Source: Acidimicrobiales bacterium (GTDB lineage: Bacteria; Actinomycetota; Acidimicrobiia; Acidimicrobiales; VFJN01). From it: a stretch of 33,283 bases of DNA. A program made the translations under genes and the position numbers. Each line of letters opens with the position of its first letter. Position 1 is the first letter of the stretch. The notes beneath the pieces were generated by a model. It did no database searches, was not told the origin of the DNA, and saw only the letters and a list, made by a program, of their open reading frames with translations. The DNA lies in the NCBI GenBank assembly GCA_035316325.1, contig DATHJB010000159.1, positions 1-33,283 on the forward strand, written 5' to 3'. Of the stretch, positions 15,951 to 22,807 are shown piece by piece.

Positions 15951-17308
15951 CAGTTGGCGATCCAGCTGCCGTGGAAGCCCTGGGGGACCCGGGCCGGCAG
16001 GTGGACCGCGGCGACCGTGTCGAGGGTGGCGGCGTCGAGCACCATGAGGTCGCTGCGGTCGACGGCCGGGTCGTACACGTAGCCGAGGAGCACACCCTCC
16101 TCCTCGGCGGAGTCCGGGCCGTCGGGCACGAACACGAACTCGCTGGGCTCGGTGCCGGGGCCGAACGTGCGCACCTGCGAGCGTCCCGCCACGAGATCGT
16201 GGCGCACCAGCGACGACGAGACGATGCCGACACCGGCGTCGGCGTACGGTCCGCCCGACATGTCGTCGACGAGCCCGACGGTGTAGCCGTAGCGGTGGCG
16301 CCGCCCGACCAGCCGCTCGTCGATCCGGGGGAACTCCTGGTTGTGGTCGTCGAGCAGCTCCTCCACCACCTTGCCGCCCACGAGGTCGACGGTCCAGCGG
16401 TGCAGCAGCGACGCGCCCTCGTTGGGGCCGTTGTGGTCGGTGGCGAACGTGCGGGGGTGGCGCACGACGTCGAGCACCACCCGGTCACCGTCGTCGTAGG
16501 CGTTGAGCGGGTGGTACACGTAGCAGGGCTCGACCTCGAACCAGCGGACGTCGCTCCCGTCGCCCTCCCGGGCCATGACGCCGACCCGACACGGGTAGTC
16601 GGGGTTCCACGTGTAGGGCAGGGTGCCGGAGGCGACCTTGTCGCCGTCGAAGGTGACGGGCATGTCGTAGAGCACCACGTGGCTCTCGGTGAGCGAGAAG
16701 TCGTGCATCATCGGGCTGCCGGCCACCTCGACGTCGACCGTGCGCCGCACCCGGGCATCGGTGCCGATCACCGAGTACTGCACCTTGTTGCCCCAGCCCC
16801 ACCAGTAGGACACGGCGTGCAGCTCGCCGGTGAGGGGGTCGCGCTTGGGGTGGGCGGTGTAGCCGCCGGGGAGGGTGCCGTCGAAGTCGCAGGGGCCGAC
16901 GGTGTCGAGCTCGTCGGTCAGCTCGTAGGGGCGGGAGCCGGCCTCCACGATGGCGAACGTGCGGCCACCCTGGCCGACGACGTGGGTGTTGGCGGAGAAG
17001 TCCATGCCCGCGTGCACCGGCCCGGGACGGGGCAACTCGCCGAGCGCCTCAGCGACCTCGGCCGAGCGGACCCAGCGGTTGCGGTACCACTCGGCCCGCC
17101 CGTCGCGCAGCCGCACGCCGTGGACCATGCCGGTGCCCATGAACAAGTGGTAGGTGGCGGGGTCGGGCTCGCCGACGGGGTTGGGCCCGTTGCGGAGGTA
17201 GCGACCGTCGAGCTGCGCCGGGAGCGTGCCCGTGACCTCCAGCTCGGTGATCGTCAGCTCGTCGCGGACGGGTGCGAAGTTGCCTTGGGTGTAGTTGCCT
17301 CCGGCCAT
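15950..17308 (-). CDS. Carotenoid cleavage oxygenase (RPE65/CCO family)
   Basis: A 452-residue non-heme iron oxygenase that should cleave a double bond in carotenoids, apocarotenoids or lignostilbenes with O2. The N-terminal GRYLRNGPNP is the family signature. The four iron-binding histidines are visible: His153 in TAHPKRD, His202 in MMHDFSLTESH, His266 in YHPLNAYDDGD and His446 in GFHGSW. Spacing and total length fit a seven-bladed propeller, and there is no signal peptide. The ATG at 17308 follows TATGGT by 6 bp (leaderless). The divergent TetR gene and a 10-bp inverted repeat in the shared gap suggest control by that repressor. No carotenoid synthesis gene is nearby, so the substrate may be taken up. 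Confidence 0.92.
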   Translation of the reverse strand: MAGGNYTQGNFAPVRDELTITELEVTGTLPAQLDGRYLRNGPNPVGEPDPATYHLFMGTGMVHGVRLRDGRAEWYRNRWVRSAEVAEALGELPRPGPVHAGMDFSANTHVVGQGGRTFAIVEAGSRPYELTDELDTVGPCDFDGTLPGGYTAHPKRDPLTGELHAVSYWWGWGNKVQYSVIGTDARVRRTVDVEVAGSPMMHDFSLTESHVVLYDMPVTFDGDKVASGTLPYTWNPDYPCRVGVMAREGDGSDVRWFEVEPCYVYHPLNAYDDGDRVVLDVVRHPRTFATDHNGPNEGASLLHRWTVDLVGGKVVEELLDDHNQEFPRIDERLVGRRHRYGYTVGLVDDMSGGPYADAGVGIVSSSLVRHDLVAGRSQVRTFGPGTEPSEFVFVPDGPDSAEEEGVLLGYVYDPAVDRSDLMVLDAATLDTVAAVHLPARVPQGFHGSWIAN

Positions 17309-17314
17309 GCGTCG

Positions 17315-17369
17315 ACCATAACACTGATATGGATAGATGCATAGCAGTGTTATGAAGTCGTGGCATACT
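17315..17369. promoter_or_regulatory. Divergent promoter/operator between carotenoid oxygenase and tetR
   Basis: The perfect inverted repeat CATAACACTG (17317-17326) / CAGTGTTATG (17345-17354) has an 18-nt spacer. The left arm overlaps the -10 box of the oxygenase (TATGGT, minus, 17315-17320). The right arm overlaps the expected -35 zone of tetR, whose -10 box CATACT (17364-17369) ends 7 bp before its GTG. One bound regulator could shut both genes. Confidence 0.65.
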
Positions 17370-17376
17370 CCTACGC

Positions 17377-17994
17377 GTGCCCAAGGTCGCCGACCCCGCC
17401 ATCCGCACCGCGTTGATCGAGCACGCCGCCCGCATCACCGCGGAGGAGGGCCGCGAGGCGCTCACGTCCCGCCGGCTCGCCAACGCCGCCGGCACCTCCA
17501 CCATGGCCGTGTACACCCACTTCGGCAGCATGGTGGAGCTGCGACGGGAGCTCCGGCGGGAGGGGTTCGCCCGGCTCGCCGCCCACCTCGACGCCGTCGA
17601 GGACACCGGCGACACCGTCGCCGACCTGCTCGCCCTGGGCCGCGCCTACTACCGCAACGCCGTCGCCAACCCGAACCTCTACCGGGCCATGTTCATGGAC
17701 GGCCCCGCCGACGAGGGGGACCGCGACGGCATCGGCCTCGACACGTACGACCACCTGGTGCGCAACATCGAGCGCTGCCTCGAGGCCGGCCGCTTCGACC
17801 GGGCCGACCCGAAGCACCTGGCGAACCAGTTCTGGGCCACCCTCCACGGCCTGGTGGCGCTGGAGCTGTCGGTGCTGATGACGCCCGACGAGGTCGCCGC
17901 CTGCCTAGTCGACACGGCCCGCAGCCTGCTGCTGGCCTTCGGCGACTCCCCCGCCGCGGCCGCCCGCTCCCTCACCCGGGCGGGCGCCCGCTAG
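17377..17994 (+). CDS. TetR/AcrR family transcriptional regulator (WHG-type C-terminus)
   Basis: A 205-residue one-component regulator. The N-terminal DNA-binding domain spans about residues 8-55: RTALIEHAARITAEEG, then the HTH LTSRRLANAAGTSTMAVYTHFGS. The C-terminal ligand/dimer domain contains FWATLHGLVALEL, the WHG-type signature. The GTG start fits a leaderless mRNA from CATACT. The divergent carotenoid oxygenase, with the inverted repeat at 17317-17354 between the two, makes it the likely regulator of that gene and of itself. It might also recognise the different palindrome at 17998-18015 just after its stop codon, which governs the SDR gene, but the sequences of the two sites differ. 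The ligand is unknown. Confidence 0.9.
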   Translation: MPKVADPAIRTALIEHAARITAEEGREALTSRRLANAAGTSTMAVYTHFGSMVELRRELRREGFARLAAHLDAVEDTGDTVADLLALGRAYYRNAVANPNLYRAMFMDGPADEGDRDGIGLDTYDHLVRNIERCLEAGRFDRADPKHLANQFWATLHGLVALELSVLMTPDEVAACLVDTARSLLLAFGDSPAAAARSLTRAGAR

Positions 17995-17997
17995 CGG

Positions 17998-18029
17998 CTT
18001 GACCCGCGGGTCAAGCCAGGGGCTACCGT
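17998..18029 (+). promoter_or_regulatory. Palindromic operator copy 2 and SDR promoter
   Basis: CTTGACCCGCGGGTCAAG (17998-18015) is a perfect 18-bp palindrome, 17/18 identical to 2239-2256. TTGACC may act as -35. The -10 box TACCGT (18024-18029) ends 6 bp before the SDR ATG (leaderless). The palindrome starts 4 bp after the tetR stop codon. Confidence 0.7.
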
Positions 18030-18035
18030 CCGGGG

Positions 18036-18908
18036 ATGGACAGCTTCGCGGGCAAGGTCGCCGTGGTCACCGGGGGCGCGTCGGGCATCGGCCTGGCGCT
18101 GGCCCGACGGTTCGCCACGGAGCAGATGAAGGTCGTGATCGCCGACGTCGAGGCCGGCGCCCTCGACGACGCCGCCAAGGCCCTGGCCGACGACTTCAGC
18201 GCCGACGACGTGCTCGCAGTGCCCACCGACGTCCGCGACCCCGACGCCGTCGACGCCCTCGCCGATGCCACCTTCGACCGCTTCGGCGCCGCCCACGTGG
18301 TGTGCAACAACGCCGGCGTCGCCGTCGGCGGGCTCACCTGGACCGTGCCCGCCGACCGCTGGCGCTGGATCGTCGAGGTGAACCTGCTGGGGGTGGTCAA
18401 CGGCATCCGGGCCTTCGTGCCCCGGCTGATCGAGCAGGGCGAGGGCCACGTCGTGAACACCGCCTCGGTCGCCGGCATGATCACGGCGCCGGCGATGGCC
18501 CCCTACGTCGCCACCAAGCACGCGGTGGTGGCGCTCACCGAGTCGCTCTACCTCGACCTGCAGCTCGCCGGCCAGGGTGTGAGCGCCTCGGTGCTGTGCC
18601 CCGAGTGGGTGCGCACCCGCATCTCCGAGTCGGAGCGCAACCGGCCCGACGACGTGGGCGAGATGATCGCCCGCACCGCTCCCGCCGCAGGCGACGCAAG
18701 CAGCGACGCCCCGGCCGTCGACCCCAGCAACATGATCGAGGCCCTGGTGGGCGGGGGCATCGAGCCGGAAGCGGTGGCCGACAAGGTCTTCGAGGCGCTC
18801 GTCGAGGACCGCTTCTGGATCTTCACCCACGACACGTCGCTCGCCTCGGCGAAGCGGCGCTGGAGCGCCATCGAGGACGACGCCGCCCCCGTCTGGTGGG
18901 GCCAGTAG
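18036..18908 (+). CDS. Short-chain dehydrogenase/reductase (SDR)
   Basis: A 290-residue classical SDR. The Rossmann cofactor motif TGGASGIG is at residues 12-19, followed by ADVE, which would favour NAD(H). NNAG is near residue 90, catalytic Ser in NTASVAG, and the YxxxK pair in YVATKHA. The roughly 100-residue tail after the catalytic lysine is longer than average and ends PVWWGQ. Substrates of such SDRs are alcohols, ketones or 3-hydroxyacyl compounds and cannot be read from the sequence. The perfect palindrome in its promoter is shared with the amidohydrolase at 2304, suggesting a common regulator. It converges on the DUF885 gene with only 12 bp between the stop codons and no hairpin. Confidence 0.88.
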   Translation: MDSFAGKVAVVTGGASGIGLALARRFATEQMKVVIADVEAGALDDAAKALADDFSADDVLAVPTDVRDPDAVDALADATFDRFGAAHVVCNNAGVAVGGLTWTVPADRWRWIVEVNLLGVVNGIRAFVPRLIEQGEGHVVNTASVAGMITAPAMAPYVATKHAVVALTESLYLDLQLAGQGVSASVLCPEWVRTRISESERNRPDDVGEMIARTAPAAGDASSDAPAVDPSNMIEALVGGGIEPEAVADKVFEALVEDRFWIFTHDTSLASAKRRWSAIEDDAAPVWWGQ

Positions 18909-18920
18909 CCCGCCCCGGAC

Positions 18921-20111
18921 CTACACCAGGTCGGACGGGAGGAACTGGTCGGTGACCAGGCGCTCGAAGCGCTCGGCCGAACCGTCGACCCAGGCCCGGC
19001 ACAACCGCAGCCCCTCGGTGTAGCAGTGGCTGTAGGCCCGCCACGTCGGGTCGGTGAGGAACGACACGGCCTTCGTGGCCCGCTCGTGGGGCAGCAAGGA
19101 CCAGCGCTCCAGGTAGGCGACCACGTCGTCGGCGGCCATGCCCTGCTCGTGGAGCAGGATCGCGGCGTTCGATCGCACCCACGCCAGCGCCTCGGCCGAC
19201 CGGTTGAACGACGCCGCCACCTCGGCGTCGTAGGTGACGCCCAACGGCCGCAGGTGGGACGACGAGAAGTCCTCGGCCACCGGTGAGCGGCCCACGACCA
19301 CCTCGAGGCCCAGGTCCGCGAGTCCCTCCGACATCGTGCACTGGGGCGTGCCGACCGGCGAGATCGTCTCCTCCAACCAGCGCCGCCGCCGGACGAGACC
19401 GGCCTCCTTGCGGCTGTGCTCGGTGTGGTGCCCCGGGTAGGCCTCGTGCGCGACGAGGTGCCCCAAGGTCAGGGACAGCACCGGCAGGTCGACGTTGATC
19501 GCCACCCGGCTGCGCAGGCCGCCCTCGTAGTAGTTGAACCCGGACCAGGGCTTGTCCGTCTCCAGGATCCAGTCGATCCGCTCGCCCTCGGGCAGCCCGA
19601 ACCGCTCGACGGTCCGCGAACGCAGGTCCTCCGCCAGCGACTCGATCGCCCGCGGCAACGTGTCGGGCGGCACGGCGTGCGACTCCCGCCAGGCGATCAC
19701 CCGGTCGCGCAGCGCACCCGACCCCGGCAGCACGGCGTCGAGCTGTTCGTGCGCCAGCGCGAACTCGTCCTCCGGGACGAGCGACGGGCGGGCGCCGTAG
19801 CACCACTCCACCTCGTCGAGGTAGCCGATGGGCTCTCCCGCCAGCTTCCGGGCGCTCGTGCGCAGGCCCACGGTCTGGCCCCGCAGCCAGTGGCGCCGGT
19901 CGGGGCCGAGCTCGTCCGCTTCGACGCCGGCGTCGAGGTCGCCCAGCAGGCGGGCGGCGTCGGCCGCCAGCGAGGCGGGCGGCACCACCGGCTCGGCGTC
20001 GACTCGGGCGGCGATCTCCGGCGGCCCGTAGTAGGCGTCGACGAAGCCGTCGACGTGCCGCCCGAGCCGCAGCCCCAGCTCGATGTAGCGCTCGACGAGC
20101 GACGAGCCCAC
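18921..20111 (-). CDS. DUF885-like zinc metallopeptidase family protein
   Basis: A 396-residue protein with the DUF885 zinc motif HEAYPGHH (in LVAHEAYPGHHTEHS) and a downstream Glu candidate ligand in MSEGLADLG, the gluzincin-like arrangement. There is no signal peptide, so it should act in the cytoplasm. Most DUF885 proteins are lipoproteins or cytoplasmic proteins of 550-600 residues; this one is shorter, lacking part of the N-terminal helical region. The peptidase assignment rests on the zinc motif. The GTG start lies 4 bp after the stop codon of the dienelactone hydrolase gene upstream, so the two are cotranscribed. Confidence 0.8.
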   Translation of the reverse strand: MGSSLVERYIELGLRLGRHVDGFVDAYYGPPEIAARVDAEPVVPPASLAADAARLLGDLDAGVEADELGPDRRHWLRGQTVGLRTSARKLAGEPIGYLDEVEWCYGARPSLVPEDEFALAHEQLDAVLPGSGALRDRVIAWRESHAVPPDTLPRAIESLAEDLRSRTVERFGLPEGERIDWILETDKPWSGFNYYEGGLRSRVAINVDLPVLSLTLGHLVAHEAYPGHHTEHSRKEAGLVRRRRWLEETISPVGTPQCTMSEGLADLGLEVVVGRSPVAEDFSSSHLRPLGVTYDAEVAASFNRSAEALAWVRSNAAILLHEQGMAADDVVAYLERWSLLPHERATKAVSFLTDPTWRAYSHCYTEGLRLCRAWVDGSAERFERLVTDQFLPSDLV

Positions 20112-20115
20112 CCGA

Positions 20116-20799
20116 CTAGTCGCCCAGCTTCGACTTCAGGAACTCGACGGTCGCCGGGAACGCCTCCGCGGCCGCCTCGGGGGCGTAGACCTCGGGACGG
20201 TGGTCGTTGAAGAAGGCGTGCTCGACCCCCGGGTAGATCTTGATCGTGGCCTCCTTGCCCAGGCCCTGCAGCGTCCGCTCCAGCTCGCGGGCGAGGTCCG
20301 GGGTGAAGTAGCCGTCGTTCTCGGCGTAGTGGCCCAGCACGGCGGCGTCCAGGAGCGACCAGTCGGGCGTGGCGTCGGGCCAGGGGATCAGCCCGTACCA
20401 GGGCACCACGGCCTTCACCCGGTCGGGCCGCTGGGTGGCGAGGATCAGCGCCAGCCCGCCGCCCATGCAGAAGCCGGTCACCCCGACGTGGGGGCGCCCC
20501 GACACCTTGGCCACCTTGTCGACCGCCCCCGACATGTCCTTGCCGGCCTGCTGCAGGTTCATGGCCATCATGAGCTTGCCGGCCTCGTCGGGCTCGGTGG
20601 TGGTCTCGCCCCGGTACAGGTCGGGCACCAGCGCCACGAAGCCCTCGCCGGCGAAGCGGTCGGCCACCTCCTTGATGTGCGGCACCAGGCCCCACCACTC
20701 CTGGATCACCACCAGCGGGATGCCGGCACCGTCCTCCGGGGTGGCCAGGTAGCCGGAGGCAGTGCCTCCATTGCTCGGGAACTCGACGATCTCTCCCAT
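20116..20799 (-). CDS. Dienelactone hydrolase family protein
   Basis: A 227-residue alpha/beta hydrolase of the DLH family. The triad Cys111 (GFCMGG elbow), Asp162 (AENDGY) and His194 (GVEHAFF) is intact, and Glu34 in QEWWGL is the residue that activates the cysteine in true dienelactone hydrolases. The prototype opens the lactone ring of dienelactone in chloroaromatic degradation; many actinobacterial homologues act on unknown esters, and no aromatic degradation gene is nearby. The ATG at 20799 follows TACGTT by 8 bp. It is the first gene of a two-gene unit with the DUF885 protein. Confidence 0.92.
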   Translation of the reverse strand: MGEIVEFPSNGGTASGYLATPEDGAGIPLVVIQEWWGLVPHIKEVADRFAGEGFVALVPDLYRGETTTEPDEAGKLMMAMNLQQAGKDMSGAVDKVAKVSGRPHVGVTGFCMGGGLALILATQRPDRVKAVVPWYGLIPWPDATPDWSLLDAAVLGHYAENDGYFTPDLARELERTLQGLGKEATIKIYPGVEHAFFNDHRPEVYAPEAAAEAFPATVEFLKSKLGD

Positions 20800-20807
20800 G
20801 ACGGGCC

Positions 20808-20813
20808 AACGTA
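20808..20813 (-). promoter_or_regulatory. -10 box (TACGTT) of the dienelactone hydrolase gene
   Basis: On the minus strand, TACGTT lies 8 bp before the ATG with no Shine-Dalgarno sequence. Confidence 0.5.
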
Positions 20814-20837
20814 CCCCGGGGCGAGGACCGTCAGTAG

Positions 20838-20888
20838 GCTCCGCCGAGCTTGCGGTGGTCCCACGACGCTCAAGTCGTGCGGCGGAGC
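20838..20888 (-). terminator. Nested hairpin over the stop codon of the IF2B-like gene
   Basis: The outer arms GCTCCGCCG (20838-20846) and CGGCGGAGC (20880-20888) enclose an inner hairpin CACGAC-GCTCAA-GTCGTG (20862-20879). The stop codon lies in the inner loop, so the terminator overlaps the coding end. Confidence 0.55.
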
Positions 20889-21679
20889 AGCTCCGGTGGG
20901 GCTGGGCAGGGGATCTCCAGCGGTTCGACCAGCGTGACGTCGAGGCCGTTCAGGTCGAGGAGGTCGACCGGGGCGTCCCAGGGCTCGACGTCGTCGTGGA
21001 ACACCCGGCCGGACAGCGCCTTGAACAGGGGGTCCGGCAGGCGGCGCCCCACCGACACCGTGACCCACACCGGCGTGCCCGTGCGGGCCGCCACGGCCAC
21101 CGCGGGCAGCGTGCCGGGGGCCGCTACCAGCGCGTCGCCGCCGATGGCCCAGGCGTCGACCAGCAGCAGGTCGGCGGCCTTGACCGCCGCGCCCACGCCC
21201 AACGGCGGCACGACCGTCACCGCCTCGTCCTCGTCGACGTCGAGGGCGTCGTCCTCGAAGCCCCAGGGCCGCCGGCGTCCGAGCGACCGCGTCGGCGGCG
21301 ACTCCTCGGCCGCCACCAGCAGCCGCACGTCGCCGCGGCGGGCGTTCACCTCGCCGGCGATGGCGGACCAGCCGACCACGACGACGGTGGCGTCGTCGGG
21401 CAGGTCGAGCGCCAGGCTCAGCCCCACCTGGTCGGAACCGAGGTCGCCCTGCACCGCATCCGCCTCGGCGTGGGGATCCGCCGCGTCGAGCAGCCGGGCG
21501 CACGTCCACCACAGCGCGCCGGACGACGGGTTGCGGTCGATGAGGCGCCGGCACGCCGGCAGCAGCCCGTGGGGCTCGTCGGCCATGGCCGCCAGGGCGC
21601 CCGCCGCCTCGCTGGCCAGCTGGGTCTGGGGGGCGTCGCCGCTCCGAGCTACCGCCCGCAACCACTCGATCGGATGCAC
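20870..21679 (-). CDS. IF2B-like (eIF-2B alpha/MtnA superfamily-like) protein, function unknown
   Basis: A 269-residue protein. Its C-terminal half has the pattern of the eIF-2B/methylthioribose-phosphate isomerase fold: RLLVAAEESPPTR, then VKAADLLLVDAWAIGGDALVAAPGTLPAVAVAARTG (compare the family's GADAI..DG.V.NK.GT..LA), then TPVWV. The helical N-terminal half (EAAGALAAMADEPHGLLPACRRLI) also fits. The usual catalytic Cys/Asp pair of MtnA is not evident, so an isomerase role is unlikely; related actinobacterial proteins are uncharacterised. The GTG start follows TACCGT by 7 bp. The assignment is a fold-level guess. Confidence 0.5.
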   Translation of the reverse strand: MHPIEWLRAVARSGDAPQTQLASEAAGALAAMADEPHGLLPACRRLIDRNPSSGALWWTCARLLDAADPHAEADAVQGDLGSDQVGLSLALDLPDDATVVVVGWSAIAGEVNARRGDVRLLVAAEESPPTRSLGRRRPWGFEDDALDVDEDEAVTVVPPLGVGAAVKAADLLLVDAWAIGGDALVAAPGTLPAVAVAARTGTPVWVTVSVGRRLPDPLFKALSGRVFHDDVEPWDAPVDLLDLNGLDVTLVEPLEIPCPAPPELLRRTT

Positions 21680-21686
21680 CCGGGCG

Positions 21687-21692
21687 ACGGTA
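21687..21692 (-). promoter_or_regulatory. -10 box (TACCGT) of the IF2B-like gene
   Basis: Minus-strand TACCGT lies 7 bp before the GTG start at 21679; leaderless type. Confidence 0.5.
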
Positions 21693-21742
21693 GCGCCCAG
21701 GTGGTGGTTCGTGACCGGCGCTGGGGGCTTCTGATCGCCGGG

Positions 21743-22183
21743 CTACAGGCCGGGCTTCCAGATCATGAGATACAGCATGATCAGGAACAGCACGGTGATG
21801 ATCATGCCGCCGAGGTCGAGCCGCTTCTCGGCCTCCGCGTCGCCGGCCCCCAGCTTGCGCTCGCTGGGGACGATGATCCCGTGGACCACGCCGTTCATGG
21901 CGATCCACACCACCAACGCCAGGTTGACCCAGGTCTGATCGAAGGCGAAGTAGTCGCCCTCCTGCGTGACGATGATGAGGATCCCCCACAGGCCCGCGAG
22001 CAGCAGCGCCGGGGCGTACACCCGGCGGCCGTTCTGCGACGCGAAGCCGGCGAAGCGCTGGAGCAGCTGGGGTGAATCGCTGCCGAACTGGCGCTGCAGC
22101 AGCGGGTGCACGGAGGCCGGAGCGAACGCCACCACGACCGAGAGGATGTGCAGGAAGAGGAACACCTTGTAGCTGGTCGTCAC
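21743..22183 (-). CDS. Small integral membrane protein (DUF2269-like)
   Basis: A 146-residue membrane protein with four hydrophobic segments, at about residues 5-25, 55-73, 85-105 and 124-143. The first, YKVFLFLHILSVVVAFAP, has the conserved His of DUF2269/CopD-like small membrane proteins, and a second His lies in MNGVVHGIIVPSE. Paired histidines in such families can bind heme, but this is not shown here. The GTG start follows TAGGTT by 7 bp. It is transcribed divergently from the thioredoxin-like gene at 22262 and stands alone, 63 bp before the IF2B-like gene start on the same strand. Confidence 0.7.
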   Translation of the reverse strand: MTTSYKVFLFLHILSVVVAFAPASVHPLLQRQFGSDSPQLLQRFAGFASQNGRRVYAPALLLAGLWGILIIVTQEGDYFAFDQTWVNLALVVWIAMNGVVHGIIVPSERKLGAGDAEAEKRLDLGGMIITVLFLIMLYLMIWKPGL

Positions 22184-22190
22184 GCGTCGA

Positions 22191-22253
22191 AACCTAGTCC
22201 GCGGCCCAAACGCGGCCCGGTATTCCCGTCCGACCGCGACCGCGCGCTACTTT
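22191..22253. promoter_or_regulatory. Two divergent leaderless promoters (membrane protein / thioredoxin-like gene)
   Basis: TAGGTT (minus, 22191-22196) lies 7 bp before the GTG at 22183. TACTTT (plus, 22248-22253) lies 8 bp before the GTG at 22262. The two -10 boxes are 51 bp apart, so both can be occupied together. Confidence 0.55.
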
Positions 22254-22261
22254 CTGCCGCC

Positions 22262-22750
22262 GTGGCGACCAATCCCCCTGGTGACGTCCGACTTGCGCCG
22301 CTCGACGGCGAGCCCCGCACGCTGGCGCAGTGGTTGACCACGTTCCACCTGGCGGCGGTGATCCTCGACCCGTTCACGTACGAGAGCGCCTGGTTGCTCG
22401 AGACGTCGGGACGCATCCTGGACAACTTCGCCGGCGCCGACTGCCGGGTGGCGTTCGTGGTGACCGCCGGTCCCGAGGAGGCCCGCGAGTTCCTGGGCCC
22501 GTGGACCGACCGCATCCTGACGTTCGCCGACCCCGGCCGCGAGCTGGTGAAGGGCCTGGGCCTCAACGAGCTCCCGGCGTTCGTGCACCTGCGCCATGAC
22601 GGCCAGGTGGCGGGCGTGGCCGAAGGTTGGGACCCGCTGGAGTGGCGCAACGTCGCCGCCGGGCTGGCGAAGGCGATGAGCTGGTCGAAGCCGCTCATCC
22701 CCGGCCAGGGCGACCCCAAGCCCTACGCCGGCTCCCCCGCCGCGGGCTGA
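22262..22750 (+). CDS. Thioredoxin-fold-like protein without redox cysteines, function unknown
   Basis: A 162-residue soluble protein. The core looks like a thioredoxin fold: LAAVILDPFTYESAWLLETSGRI as strand plus helix, CRVAFVVTAGPEEAREF, a LPAFVHLRHDGQVAG segment resembling the cis-proline loop with strand 4, then a C-terminal helix. No CxxC motif is present and the only cysteine is not at the active position, so a redox function is unlikely. The tail WSKPLIPGQGDPKPYAG is Pro-rich. The GTG start is set by TACTTT 8 bp upstream; the frame is open further upstream, but into the divergent promoter region. Conserved actinobacterial protein of unknown role. Confidence 0.6.
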   Translation: MATNPPGDVRLAPLDGEPRTLAQWLTTFHLAAVILDPFTYESAWLLETSGRILDNFAGADCRVAFVVTAGPEEAREFLGPWTDRILTFADPGRELVKGLGLNELPAFVHLRHDGQVAGVAEGWDPLEWRNVAAGLAKAMSWSKPLIPGQGDPKPYAGSPAAG

Positions 22751-22755
22751 CCCTG

Positions 22756-22805
22756 CGTTCTGTCTTCGCTCATCCCGGCATAGCCGGTTCAGCGAAGACA
22801 GAACG
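22756..22805. terminator. Long hairpin H2 between convergent genes (thioredoxin-like/fumC)
   Basis: CGTTCTGTCTTCGCT (22756-22770) is perfectly repeated inverted at 22791-22805. The 20-nt loop contains CCGGC-ATA-GCCGG. It fills the 57-bp gap between the two stop codons. On the minus strand its apex reads GGCTATGCC, sharing GCTAT with H1 and H3. Confidence 0.75.
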
Positions 22806-22807
22806 GC

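Noticed and set aside
17998..18015. Reading the perfect palindrome after the tetR stop codon as a tetR terminator.
   Set aside because: A nearly identical sequence occurs at 2239-2256 in front of another gene with promoter elements next to it. Sequence conservation across the palindrome fits an operator better than a terminator.
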